From the NCBI RefSeq assembly GCF_003815875.1, contig NZ_CP033924.1:310001-374000 (forward strand): a DNA stretch of 64,000 bases, written 5' to 3'. Source of the DNA: Chryseobacterium lactis (lineage in GTDB: Bacteria > Bacteroidota > Bacteroidia > Flavobacteriales > Weeksellaceae). The notes beneath the pieces are model-generated. The model was not told the origin of the DNA. It did no database searches and saw only the letters and a list, made by a program, of their open reading frames with translations. Positions 1 through 8,582 of this stretch are shown here, piece by piece. Within the stretch, counting starts at the first letter, position 1. Every line of letters begins with the position of its first letter. A program made the position numbers and the translations under genes.

Positions 1-1580
1 ATTCAACCGATAATTCTTTTATTGAAAAAGCGTTGGCTGACATGGAAGCTCACAAAGCATGGGATCTGGAAAATGAAATGAAACAAATTCTTTCCCAATT
101 AAAGATCACGGATCTGGAAGCAAAAATGGGAACTCTTTCAGGAGGACAGATCAAACGTGTGGCCCTGGCAAAGCTATTGACAGAAACAAGAGCAGAACAC
201 AGACATACTTTGTTGATCATGGATGAACCTACCAACCACCTCGACGTGGACATGGTAGAATGGCTTGAAAATTATCTGAATAAAGCAAAAATTACTTTAC
301 TGTTGGTAACCCACGACAGATATTTCCTGGACAGCGTCTGCGATATTATCTGGGAAATGGAAGATGGAAATCTTTATACCCACAACGGATCTTATGCGAC
401 TTACCTGGAAAACAAGATGATTCGTGAAGATAATTTGAATGCAACGATTGACAAGGCCAATAATTTATACAGAAAGGAACTGGAATGGATGCGAAGACAA
501 CCAAAAGCCAGAACCACAAAATCAAAAAGCAGAATTGATTCCTTCTATGAAACAGAAAAAGTAGCTAAAACCGATACCAGACAAGAAGGATTGGAACTGG
601 ATTTTGAAATGAAACGTCTGGGTAATAAAATTCTTGAATTAAAAAATATTGATAAAAGCTTTGGAAACAAAGTATTATTAACGGATTTCAGCTATCAGTT
701 TCAGCGTGGAGAAAAAGTAGGTATTATTGGAAAAAACGGAGCCGGTAAATCGACTTTACTAAATATTATCCAGGGGTTTGAAAAGGCCGACAAAGGTGAA
801 ATTGAAACAGGGGAAACCATTTCCTTCGGATATTTTTCGCAAAAAGGTCTTACTTATAAGGAAGACGAACGTGTTATTGATTTTATCAAGGAAATTGCAG
901 AATTTTATCCTTTGGCTAATGGAAGAAGTTTGTCTGCCTCGCAATTCCTGAGATTATTCTTATTTGATGATCAAACACAATATTCTCCTATCTCAAAATT
1001 ATCCGGAGGGGAAAAAAGAAGGCTTCACCTGATGTATATTTTGTATCAGAATCCTAACTTCCTGATTTTTGATGAACCTACCAATGACCTGGATCTTCCT
1101 ACATTGACGGTTCTTGAAAACTTCCTGCAGCAATTCCAGGGATCTTTGATTATCGTTTCCCACGACAGATATTTTATGGACAGAATTGTAGATCATGTTC
1201 TGGCTTTTGAAGGAAATGGTAAAATAAGAGATTTCGTAGGAAACTTCTCAGAATACAGAGAGGCAAAAAGCAGAGAAGATGCTTTGGAGAAAAATACAGC
1301 CGCAAAAGCAGAATCTCCAAAAGAAATTGCTCCAACAGCGGAAAATATACCGTCTTCCAATACTAAAAAAAGAAAGTTGTCCTTTAAAGAACAGCGGGAA
1401 TTGGAAACCATCGAAAAAGAAATGCCTGAACTGGAAAATCAACGTTCAAAAATTCTTGATCAGCTTAATAATGAAACAGATTACGGAAAAATAGCCAAGC
1501 TCTCAGCAGAATTGGAAACAGTTTCTGAAAAACTGGAAAATCACGAGATGAGATGGCTTGAATTACAGGAAGAGCTTTAA
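1..1580 (+). CDS. uup: ABC-F family ATPase, Uup-like (5' end outside window)
   Basis: Soluble tandem-ATPase protein of the ABC-F class; Uup-type members act on ribosomes or branched DNA. The frame is already open at base 3 with no start codon, so the N-terminus, including the first Walker A, lies before the window. Visible in order: first signature LSGGQ (bases about 138-152), first Walker B LLIMDEPTNHLD, the ABC-F linker rich in Arg and Lys, second Walker A GKNGAGKST, second signature LSGGE, second Walker B FLIFDEPTNDLD, and a C-terminal charged coiled coil starting near KKRKLSFKEQ. This last element is the Uup-type C-terminal domain and favours Uup over EttA or antibiotic-resistance ABC-F proteins. 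No membrane segment is present. The protein would be expected at about 620-640 aa when complete. The TTG at base 33 is not a credible start. Confidence 0.9.
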   Translation, partial: STDNSFIEKALADMEAHKAWDLENEMKQILSQLKITDLEAKMGTLSGGQIKRVALAKLLTETRAEHRHTLLIMDEPTNHLDVDMVEWLENYLNKAKITLLLVTHDRYFLDSVCDIIWEMEDGNLYTHNGSYATYLENKMIREDNLNATIDKANNLYRKELEWMRRQPKARTTKSKSRIDSFYETEKVAKTDTRQEGLELDFEMKRLGNKILELKNIDKSFGNKVLLTDFSYQFQRGEKVGIIGKNGAGKSTLLNIIQGFEKADKGEIETGETISFGYFSQKGLTYKEDERVIDFIKEIAEFYPLANGRSLSASQFLRLFLFDDQTQYSPISKLSGGEKRRLHLMYILYQNPNFLIFDEPTNDLDLPTLTVLENFLQQFQGSLIIVSHDRYFMDRIVDHVLAFEGNGKIRDFVGNFSEYREAKSREDALEKNTAAKAESPKEIAPTAENIPSSNTKKRKLSFKEQRELETIEKEMPELENQRSKILDQLNNETDYGKIAKLSAELETVSEKLENHEMRWLELQEEL

Positions 1581-1590
1581 TAATAAAAAG

Positions 1591-1718
1591 TTATGAATTA
1601 TGAGTTGACAAGTCAGAGAGTTTGAGTTTCGGAGGGTTTGAGAGTAAAAAGACGAAAATATTTTACCATCAACCTATGAACTTAAAATTTAACCTTTCAA
1701 TCAACTCATAATTCACAA
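1591..1718. repeat. Imperfect long-arm inverted repeat
   Basis: Arms of 18 bp (1591-1608 and 1701-1718) match at 17 of 18 positions in inverted orientation, with about 92 bases between them. They fill the gap between the convergent uup and oxidoreductase genes. A single-stranded copy could fold into a long hairpin. No T-tract follows either arm, so it is not a standard terminator. It may be a small non-autonomous intergenic element. Confidence 0.45.
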
Positions 1719-1726
1719 CCTATTTT

Positions 1727-2782
1727 TTATAGGTGAATCACTTTTTCTTCTTTTGTACTTTCCAGAGAGGCATCGATAATTTTCATATTTTGGATAACTT
1801 CTATTCCGGGTGATGGTAAAGGATATCCAAAAACGATGTGTTCGTAGATTTGCTGATAGTAATCCATATAATTTCCTGCTTCACTGGATGTCAGGAGTCT
1901 TTCTGTTTCGGAGTTTTCATTTAAAATATTTAAAATTCCGTCTGCTTCCTTCAAAGGGTTAGTCCATTCTTTACCATAGACAGGAATTGCTCCGGCAACT
2001 AATTCATTTTCCTGATTGTCGGTTCTTTCCTGTAAAAAACTACCTTTTTCACCGTGAATCATGTAAGCATAATGAGCTTCTTTAATGAATACGGATGATT
2101 TCAATCTTACCCGAAGATGGTTCTTATAAAACAGAAGAATCTCAAAATAATCATTGGCAAATTCAGATCCTTTCATGGAAAATACATCGGCAAACAGTTT
2201 TTCCGGATAGCCAAAATACTGTACCGCCTGATCTACAAGATGAGCTCCAAGATCATGAAGCGATCCCGAGCCGATCTGATCAGGATTTTCTTTATGTTGT
2301 TTGCCACTGGGAGTTGTACGGAATCTGTCAAAACGAATCTCAACTTCTTTTATGTTTCCCAGTTTATTTCCGTTTAAAATATTTTGTACCTGTAAAAAAT
2401 CACGATCAAACCTTCTGTTCTGATATACGCTCAAAAACAATCCTTTTTCTTCAGCAAGTGCTACCAGTTCTTCAGCCTCTGAAACATTTACGGTAAAAGG
2501 TTTTTCAACAATAATATTCTTCCCGGCTTCCAGTGCTTTTTTTGCATACTCATAATGAGTCTGAACCGGAGTATTAATGACGACCAGTTCAATATCCGCG
2601 TGCTGAAGCATTTCTTCGATCGATCGATAAATAGTGGCCTCAGGATATTTCTCCTTAGATTCCTCTTTACTTCTTTCTACGATGGCCGAAATAAAAAATC
2701 CCGGATGCTCTTTCAAAAAGGGAGCGTGGAATACTTTACCACTCATTCCGAAGGCACAAAGCCCTGTTTTTACCAATTGCAT
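1727..2782 (-). CDS. Gfo/Idh/MocA family NAD(P)-dependent oxidoreductase
   Basis: A 351-aa cytoplasmic oxidoreductase of the glucose-fructose oxidoreductase/inositol dehydrogenase family. The N-terminal Rossmann fold begins TGLCAFGMSGKVFHAPFL, a slightly altered GxGxxG typical of the YdgJ/YhhX branch. The family motif EKPF occurs near residue 93. A His-containing segment GSGSLHDLGAHLVDQ near residues 170-185 matches the usual catalytic GG-x-DxG-x-H-x-D region. The length is normal. It stands alone, convergent with uup, and the next gene diverges from it. The substrate cannot be told from the sequence. Family assignment is firm, subgroup assignment moderate. Confidence 0.9.
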   Translation of the reverse strand: MQLVKTGLCAFGMSGKVFHAPFLKEHPGFFISAIVERSKEESKEKYPEATIYRSIEEMLQHADIELVVINTPVQTHYEYAKKALEAGKNIIVEKPFTVNVSEAEELVALAEEKGLFLSVYQNRRFDRDFLQVQNILNGNKLGNIKEVEIRFDRFRTTPSGKQHKENPDQIGSGSLHDLGAHLVDQAVQYFGYPEKLFADVFSMKGSEFANDYFEILLFYKNHLRVRLKSSVFIKEAHYAYMIHGEKGSFLQERTDNQENELVAGAIPVYGKEWTNPLKEADGILNILNENSETERLLTSSEAGNYMDYYQQIYEHIVFGYPLPSPGIEVIQNMKIIDASLESTKEEKVIHL

Positions 2783-2921
2783 ATTTTAATTTTTAACAAA
2801 TATATTCATAAAAAACGACCGACTGCAGATCTACAAAAACGATAGAAATAATCCATCTATCTCAGGCATAAAAACATGATAAAAATCACATATTTATTTT
2901 TATCTATTCTAAACAAATACT

Positions 2922-2930
2922 TACATTTGC
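2922..2930 (+). promoter_or_regulatory. Bacteroidota -7 element for the siderophore receptor
   Basis: TACATTTGC matches the TAnnTTTG -7 consensus of Bacteroidota sigma-70-type promoters and lies 34 bases before the receptor ATG. No convincing -33 TTG sits at the usual spacing, so the call rests on the -7 element and position. Confidence 0.55.
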
Positions 2931-2963
2931 GCGTTATTTAAAACTGTTCTACATAAAAATAAA

Positions 2964-5249
2964 ATGAAAAGACAACTACTTTCTTTAGGTCTTCTATTTA
3001 CCGCTGTTTCACTAGGTGCACAGCTGAAAAACATGGAGGCTGACACTATCAGAACTCAAACTATCGAAGATATTAATCTTCATAAAACCGGGAATCCAAA
3101 CCAGGCAAGGCCACTTTCTACAAAGTCAAACCTTACGGTAATGGAAAATCCTCAGCCGATCGCTATTGTTACTCACGAAATTATTGAGCAGCAGCAGGCA
3201 AAGCAGTTGAGTGATGTTCTTCAGAATGTAAACGGGATGTATGTAACCTCTTCCAGAGGAAATTCTCAGGATAGTTTTGGTGGGCGTGGATTTATTTTAG
3301 GAAATGATAACATTTTCAAAAATGGGTCAAGAATAAATAGTGGAGTTTTTCCTGAAGTAAGTGGTCTTGAAAGAGTGGAAGTTTTAAAAGGAGCCAATGC
3401 TATGTTGTTTGGTAATACAGCTGCAGGAGGTGTCATCAATATGATCACGAAAAAACCTAAATTCAATTTTGGAGGAAGTATAGGTTTAAATGGGGGTAGC
3501 TGGAATTCTTATAAACCGACAGTGGATATCTATGGTCCTTTATCAAAGAATATTGCGTTCAGAGTAAATGGTGCTTATGAGTATGCTGAAAGTTTCAGAG
3601 ATGTGGTACAATCTGAAAAATACTATTTTAATCCTTCATTCTTATTTAACTTAAGTGAAAAATCTCAGTTAATTGTAGAGGCCGATTATCTTAAAAATAA
3701 TTTCACACCTGATTTTGGTCTTGGATCCATTACTGAAAAAAACCAAAGCTATAGATTGAATGATGCTCTTTCCAGAAATGTTTTCTTTGGAACTGACTGG
3801 CAATATCAAAATGTACAACAAGCTTCTACGAATGTAACCTTTAATCACCAGTTTAACGAAAGATGGTCTTTAAATGCTACCGCTTCTTACCAAAACTATA
3901 CGAAAGATTATTTTTCTTCTGAAAGAGTACAGTGGATATATGAAACTAAAGATCCAAAGGTAGATCCTAACCGATTATCCTGGAAACGACCATTTGGTAA
4001 AACTTACAACGAACAAAATTACACTTCTGCACAAGTAAACATCAATGGTGAGTTCAATACCGGAAAAATCAACCATAAAGTTTTAATTGGTGCAGATGCA
4101 GATTATAGCCAGGCAGATGCATATGCTTATAATATCACGGGTCCAACAAATCTTTTATACCTGGACGACCCTTCAACATGGGGAAATGTGGGGATGCCAA
4201 GTTCTACTCTTACTACAAGAAATAGAATCAATACAAGAAGAATCGGGATCTATGCACAAGATTTTATCAGCTTAACAAAGCAACTAAAAGTAATTGCAGG
4301 ATTGAGATGGTCTTATATAGAAAATATGCCTACGCTGACAACTCGTTTTACATTAAATGATAAAATTGAAGTTGCAAATTCTTCAACGTCTGACAATGCA
4401 TTTTCTCCAAAAGTAGGTTTGGTTTATGCACCGAATGAAAACCTTTCGGTATTTGCAACTTATACTAATTCGTTTGCCGCAAATGCAGGATATACTTCGG
4501 ATCAATTTGGTACAGTAAATGCCAATCAACCCGATAAAGATGTTCAAAATCAGCTAAATACTTTATCAAGACAAAGCATAAAACCTTCAACAGTTGATCA
4601 GTACGAAATTGGTATTAAAAAGAATTTCTGGAACAATGCCTTAGCTGTTAACTTAACGGCTTACCAGATTATGTACAATAATTATTATCAAACATATTGG
4701 TTCGCTTCTGCTACAAACGGTGCACCGGTAAATTCGACAGATACCAATCTTAAAGAATTTGCAGGAAATATGAGAAGCCGTGGTGTAGAATTAGATATTA
4801 CAGGAAATCCTACAGAAAACTTATCCATAATTGGAGGTTTTTCTTATAACAATTCCGTTTACCTTAATACTCCGGAAAAGGGATATATTGAAAACCAAAG
4901 ACTGGTAAGAACACCAGCTACAACAGCGAATGCTTCAGTTTTCTATAAATTCACAAACTATGTAAAAGGTTTGAAAATTGGTGCTGGAATTTATTACATA
5001 GGAGATAGAATCGCCGGTTGGAATGATACAAAATCTACAAACACAAGTAGAAACAACGTGAGTAGAATGTTTGACCTAAAAGACTATACTACTGTTTCTG
5101 TGTCAGTTGGCTACGAATGGAAAAAATTCTCTATCCAGGGCAAAGTGGGTAACTTATTTGATGTGGTTAATTACAACGTTCACGAAAACTATTCCGTGAA
5201 CCCGATTACTCCGAGAAACTATTATTTTACACTGACCTACAGACTGTAA
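2964..5249 (+). CDS. TonB-dependent siderophore receptor
   Basis: A 761-aa outer-membrane receptor for ferric siderophore uptake, energised by TonB/ExbBD. Residues 1-20 form a signal peptide ending in GAQ. The plug domain follows (about residues 50-165: PQPIAIVTHEIIEQQ, LSDVLQNVNGMYV, GGRGF, RVEVLKGANAMLFG, AAGGVINMITKKP), which is the classical siderophore-receptor plug. The remainder is a 22-strand-type barrel ending in the C-terminal strand YYFTLTYRL with a final hydrophobic residue. It lacks the N-terminal carboxypeptidase-regulatory-like domain of SusC proteins, which argues against a glycan transporter. The PepSY gene follows after 92 bp and a hairpin, as in many siderophore loci. The exact siderophore is unknown. 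Confidence 0.92.
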   Translation: MKRQLLSLGLLFTAVSLGAQLKNMEADTIRTQTIEDINLHKTGNPNQARPLSTKSNLTVMENPQPIAIVTHEIIEQQQAKQLSDVLQNVNGMYVTSSRGNSQDSFGGRGFILGNDNIFKNGSRINSGVFPEVSGLERVEVLKGANAMLFGNTAAGGVINMITKKPKFNFGGSIGLNGGSWNSYKPTVDIYGPLSKNIAFRVNGAYEYAESFRDVVQSEKYYFNPSFLFNLSEKSQLIVEADYLKNNFTPDFGLGSITEKNQSYRLNDALSRNVFFGTDWQYQNVQQASTNVTFNHQFNERWSLNATASYQNYTKDYFSSERVQWIYETKDPKVDPNRLSWKRPFGKTYNEQNYTSAQVNINGEFNTGKINHKVLIGADADYSQADAYAYNITGPTNLLYLDDPSTWGNVGMPSSTLTTRNRINTRRIGIYAQDFISLTKQLKVIAGLRWSYIENMPTLTTRFTLNDKIEVANSSTSDNAFSPKVGLVYAPNENLSVFATYTNSFAANAGYTSDQFGTVNANQPDKDVQNQLNTLSRQSIKPSTVDQYEIGIKKNFWNNALAVNLTAYQIMYNNYYQTYWFASATNGAPVNSTDTNLKEFAGNMRSRGVELDITGNPTENLSIIGGFSYNNSVYLNTPEKGYIENQRLVRTPATTANASVFYKFTNYVKGLKIGAGIYYIGDRIAGWNDTKSTNTSRNNVSRMFDLKDYTTVSVSVGYEWKKFSIQGKVGNLFDVVNYNVHENYSVNPITPRNYYFTLTYRL

Positions 5250-5276
5250 AACTACATATAAAGTTAGTTCAACATT

Positions 5277-5313
5277 AAAAGTGGAATCTGCCTATTTTGC
5301 AGTTTCCACTTTT
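5277..5313 (+). terminator. Hairpin terminator or attenuator after the receptor
   Basis: Arms 5277-5291 and 5299-5313 pair over AAAAGTGGAA-t-CTGC against GCAG-t-TTCCACTTTT, with a 7-base loop. The structure lies between the receptor and the PepSY gene and ends in TTTT. It may lower, rather than stop, transcription into the PepSY gene. Confidence 0.7.
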
Positions 5314-5341
5314 GAAATTTAAAAAACAAAACAAAAACGAT

Positions 5342-5857
5342 ATGGATAAGATTAAAGACACAAGAAGTTTCATGCGAATTACGCACCGGTATCTGGGGTA
5401 CTTCATGGCCGGTATTATGGCTGTTTATGCATTAAGTGGAATTCTTCTGGTGTACAGAGACACTGATTTTTTGAAAAATGAAAAAAAGTATGAAAAGACC
5501 ATTGCGAAAGATCTTACTGAGAAGCAGCTGAAAAAAGAACTGAAGATGAAAGGCCTTGAAGTAGAGAAAACAGAAGGGAGTATTCTTTATTTCAAAAAGG
5601 GAACTTATGATGCAGCCACCGGAAAAGCACAATATTCTAAAATGGAACTGCCTTTTGTATTGGATAAAATGGTTTCTCTTCACAAATCACAATCCAAAGA
5701 TGCGATTTCTCCGCTAAGTGTCTTCTTCGGGGTTTCTCTTTTCTTTTTTGTGATTTCGAGTTTCTGGATGTTTAATCCTAAAACAAAAGCATTCAAACGT
5801 GGGATCAAATTTACAATTGCGGGCTTAATTATCTCTATCATCTTACTTTTTATTTAA
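5342..5857 (+). CDS. PepSY-associated transmembrane protein
   Basis: A 171-aa inner-membrane protein. One N-terminal transmembrane segment (YLGYFMAGIMAVYALSGILL) follows a basic RITHRYLGY motif typical of PepSY-associated TM proteins. A charged periplasmic section comes next, then two C-terminal segments (SVFFGVSLFFFVISSFW and FTIAGLIISIILLFI). The ATG at 5342 is chosen because the longer frame from 5297 would begin inside the terminator hairpin. Family members beside TonB receptors are often linked to ferric-siderophore reduction in the inner membrane. That role here is inferred from the adjacent receptor only. It is shorter than full PepSY reductases (about 400-500 aa) and resembles the short type common in Flavobacteriia. 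Confidence 0.75.
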   Translation: MDKIKDTRSFMRITHRYLGYFMAGIMAVYALSGILLVYRDTDFLKNEKKYEKTIAKDLTEKQLKKELKMKGLEVEKTEGSILYFKKGTYDAATGKAQYSKMELPFVLDKMVSLHKSQSKDAISPLSVFFGVSLFFFVISSFWMFNPKTKAFKRGIKFTIAGLIISIILLFI

Positions 5858-6106
5858 TTGAAAAAAGAATAAATAAAACGGAGAGTACTTTATGTTATTA
5901 ATAGTTTGTTATCATTTAGTTTAAAAGATTAATAAAATGAGAAATTATAAGGCTATTGAAGCTCAGCTAGTTCCTTATTCCTGATAGCAGAATTTTCCTT
6001 TTAATCACTTTCATTATGAAATCATCAACATATTTGTTAAAAGATTAAAATATACTCGACACAAAAATTAACACTTTTTTTGAATAATTGTCTAAAATTA
6101 AGAGTC

Positions 6107-6122
6107 TGGCACATTTATTGTT
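6107..6122 (+). promoter_or_regulatory. Sigma-54-like -24/-12 promoter before the barrel protein
   Basis: TGGCAC at 6107-6112 and TTG at 6118-6120 fit the sigma-54 consensus TGGCACG-N4-TTGCW with the correct spacing; the G after TGGCAC and the C after TTG are missing. It lies about 50 bases before the ATG of the outer-membrane protein. The rest of this 315-base gap (5858-6172) is AT-rich with no further recognisable feature. Confidence 0.4.
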
Positions 6123-6172
6123 TTTTCTATAATTCGTGAATAATAAACATTTAATTATTAAAATAATAAATT

Positions 6173-6763
6173 ATGAAAAGACTTATTTTAACGGGGATAT
6201 TAGCTGTAGCAGGCTTAACAGCAACTGCAAACGCTCAGATTCAAAAAGGTAATTGGATGGTAGGAGGTAACCTGGCAGGTGCTAACTTCGGGTTAAACAA
6301 AGGAGGAGGATATGATTTTAACATCCAGCCTAAAGGAGCTTACTTTATCGAAGATAATATTGCAGTTGGGGGATATGTAGATTTAGGCTTCAAAGGAGCT
6401 AAAGATGCACCAACTACGTTCACGTACAATGTTGGAGCATTAGGACGTTACTATCTTAACCCGGGAGAGCAGGGAGTAAACAACCTGTTACACCACGGAA
6501 GATGGTTCTTAGAAGGTAACTTAGGAATTGGAGGAACATCAATCTCTAAAGGAGGTTCTTCTTCTAACGGACTTAACTTTGGATTCGGTCCTGGTTATTC
6601 ATATTTCATTACTCCAAACATCGGTTTAGAAGGTTTAATTAAATATGATGCTAACGCAGGATTCGGAAGCGGTGGATATACCAACAAAATCACTTTTGGT
6701 TTAGGTTTCCAGATTTATCTTCCAACATCTAAAGGAAAACAAATCATCAACGACGTTAAGTAA
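6173..6763 (+). CDS. Small outer-membrane beta-barrel protein
   Basis: A 196-aa exported protein. The signal peptide ends ATANAQ (about residue 22). The mature protein is Gly- and aromatic-rich with short alternating strands (NWMVGGNLAGANFG, YFIEDNIAVGGYVDLG, YYLNPG, GRWFLEGNLGIGGTS, GYSYFITPNIGLEGLIKY, KITFGLGFQIYL). This is typical of an 8-strand OmpA/OmpW-like or porin-family barrel of Bacteroidota. It is a single gene between a sigma-54-like promoter and a strong terminator, so probably monocistronic and well expressed. No specific ligand or function can be assigned. Confidence 0.8.
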   Translation: MKRLILTGILAVAGLTATANAQIQKGNWMVGGNLAGANFGLNKGGGYDFNIQPKGAYFIEDNIAVGGYVDLGFKGAKDAPTTFTYNVGALGRYYLNPGEQGVNNLLHHGRWFLEGNLGIGGTSISKGGSSSNGLNFGFGPGYSYFITPNIGLEGLIKYDANAGFGSGGYTNKITFGLGFQIYLPTSKGKQIINDVK

Positions 6764-6787
6764 TCACTGAATACTTATAAAAAAATG

Positions 6788-6820
6788 AAAGCGCCCCGAA
6801 ATATTTTCGGGGCGCTTTTC
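6788..6820. terminator. Strong bidirectional terminator
   Basis: A perfect 14-bp GC-rich stem (6788-6801 with 6805-6818) with a 3-base loop, flanked by A and T runs. It lies between the convergent barrel-protein and peroxiredoxin genes and should serve both. Confidence 0.92.
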
Positions 6821-6858
6821 GTACAAATTAAAACTAAACTATAAAAAATCAAATAAAA

Positions 6859-7494
6859 TCAAATATTGGGTTGAGGTGTATATCTTAAATAAGGTTTTAT
6901 TTCTGTGACGCCTTTCGCAAATATTTTCCTGGCATCTTCTGTAGAAATCGAGGGTGGTATAATAACATCCTCTCCATTCTCCCAATTAACCGGAGTAGCT
7001 ACTGTATGAGCATCTACGAGCTGTAAGGAATCCAGAACCCTCAATATTTCATTAAAGTTTCTTCCGGTAGAAGCAGGATAGGTAATAATCAATCTCACTT
7101 TTTTAGCAGGATCAATAATGAGTAAAGAACGTACGGTAGCAGTTGCCGAAGCATTCGGATGAATGAAATCATACAGCTCAGAAACTTTTCTGTCTTTATC
7201 CGCAATAATGGGAAATTCTACATTTGTATCCTGAGTTTCATTAATATCTTTAATCCAGCTCTGGTGGTCTTCTACTGCATCAACACTAAGGGCAATAACT
7301 TTTGTGCCCCTTTGGTCAAATTCTGACTTCAATTTTGAAGTATATCCCAATTCTGTAGTGCAAACCGGGGTATAATCTGCAGGATGTGAAAATAAAATTC
7401 CCCACGAATCTCCCAGATAATTATAGAAATTGATGTCACCTAAAGATGACTCTGCCTGAAAGTTGGGTGCTGTATCTCCTAATTTAATTGACAT
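6859..7494 (-). CDS. 1-Cys peroxiredoxin (Prx6/AhpC-TSA family)
   Basis: A 211-aa cytoplasmic peroxidase that reduces hydrogen peroxide and organic peroxides. The peroxidatic site is SHPADYTPVCTTELG, with Cys45 as the reactive residue. The length and the extended C-terminal domain (EILRVLDSLQLVD, then PVNWENGEDVIIPP) are those of the Prx6 branch, which normally works without a resolving cysteine. No other cysteine is present in the sequence, consistent with the 1-Cys mechanism. It is convergent with the barrel protein and divergent from mscS, with 95 bp between. The substrate class is firm; the reductant is unknown. Confidence 0.93.
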   Translation of the reverse strand: MSIKLGDTAPNFQAESSLGDINFYNYLGDSWGILFSHPADYTPVCTTELGYTSKLKSEFDQRGTKVIALSVDAVEDHQSWIKDINETQDTNVEFPIIADKDRKVSELYDFIHPNASATATVRSLLIIDPAKKVRLIITYPASTGRNFNEILRVLDSLQLVDAHTVATPVNWENGEDVIIPPSISTEDARKIFAKGVTEIKPYLRYTPQPNI

Positions 7495-7589
7495 AATATT
7501 TCGTTCTTATAGTCTACAAATTTAGTAGACTTTTTGGAACTGGCAAATTTTTTGTTAAAAATTTATATATTTAATTAAAAAAAATATCC

Positions 7590-8474
7590 ATGGAGAAAAC
7601 CGGACTCAGCTATGTGGACCTTGTTTATAAGGTATTGGAAAATTGGTATGTGACATTTGCTGAACTTACTCCGAAGTTAATTGTCGGAATTCTGGTATTT
7701 ACTTTTTTTCTTATTACCAGTAAATACCTGAGTATCATTGCTGTAAAATTATTTCATAAATTCTTCCCGAAAAGCAAAAAAGAAAGCTCTTTGGTAACCC
7801 TGGTAGGCGTATTCAGATTTCTGATTATGCTGATGGGAACATTTATTTCCCTTGAAATTATGGGATTCAGTGGTTTTCTATGGAAGTTTATCGGAAGTCT
7901 GGGAGTGGCAGGGGTCATTGCAGGGGTTGCTCTGAAAGATCTTGTTTCAAGTATGTTCTCAGGAATGCTGATCGGGATTGATAAAGCTTTTAAAGTAGGA
8001 GATTATATTACCATCGGAAATCACTCCGGAACCGTACAGGAAATCGGTTTTTTAACAACAAAAATTCTTACCGATGACGGGAAAAAGGCTTACATCCCCA
8101 ATCAGGTGGTTTTCAATGCACCTTTTTATAATATCACCGCTTCGCCGCAACGTAGGATTATTTTAAACTTTGAAATTCCCGCAGATGAAGATATCAGCAA
8201 AGCACAGAAAGGAATTCTTGATGTTGTTAAAAACCTTGATAATGTAGACAAGCTGGATACTGCAGAAGTAATTTTTACCGATCTTAAACAAGGCTCATTT
8301 AATCTTCAGGTAAAGTTCTGGATTAAGATAGGAGCTAACCTTGCTCAGGTGAAAAGCAAAGCTTATTTAGGCATTAAAGAACGTTTTGATATGGATAAAA
8401 TTCTGCTGGTAACACCTACCAGTATCAGCATTACAAATGGAGAAAATAATTTACAGGAGAGTCAGGATAAGTAG
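7590..8474 (+). CDS. mscS: MscS family small-conductance mechanosensitive channel
   Basis: A 294-aa inner-membrane channel that releases solutes on hypo-osmotic shock. Three N-terminal helices are visible: LIVGILVFTFFLITSKYLSI, FRFLIMLMGTFISLEIMGF, and the pore helix GSLGVAGVIAGVALKDLV with the Gly/Ala packing pattern of MscS TM3. This is followed by the family signature MFSGMLIGIDKAFKVGDYITIG. The cytoplasmic beta domain (GTVQEIGFLTTKILTDDGKKAYIPN) and an alpha/beta C-terminus complete a normal-length MscS. It is a single gene with its own 95-bp upstream region. Confidence 0.93.
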   Translation: MEKTGLSYVDLVYKVLENWYVTFAELTPKLIVGILVFTFFLITSKYLSIIAVKLFHKFFPKSKKESSLVTLVGVFRFLIMLMGTFISLEIMGFSGFLWKFIGSLGVAGVIAGVALKDLVSSMFSGMLIGIDKAFKVGDYITIGNHSGTVQEIGFLTTKILTDDGKKAYIPNQVVFNAPFYNITASPQRRIILNFEIPADEDISKAQKGILDVVKNLDNVDKLDTAEVIFTDLKQGSFNLQVKFWIKIGANLAQVKSKAYLGIKERFDMDKILLVTPTSISITNGENNLQESQDK

Positions 8475-8582
8475 TTCTGGATAAGTTCATATATTTTATC
8501 GCACTGTCATTCTGACGAAGGAAGAATCTCATTCTGCTTTTTATTTGTTTACATTCAAATATATTTCCCATAGATTTCGCTG

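Noticed and set aside
5297..5341. Longer N-terminus for the PepSY protein
   Set aside because: It would begin inside the terminator hairpin of the receptor gene and is not hydrophobic or conserved-looking.
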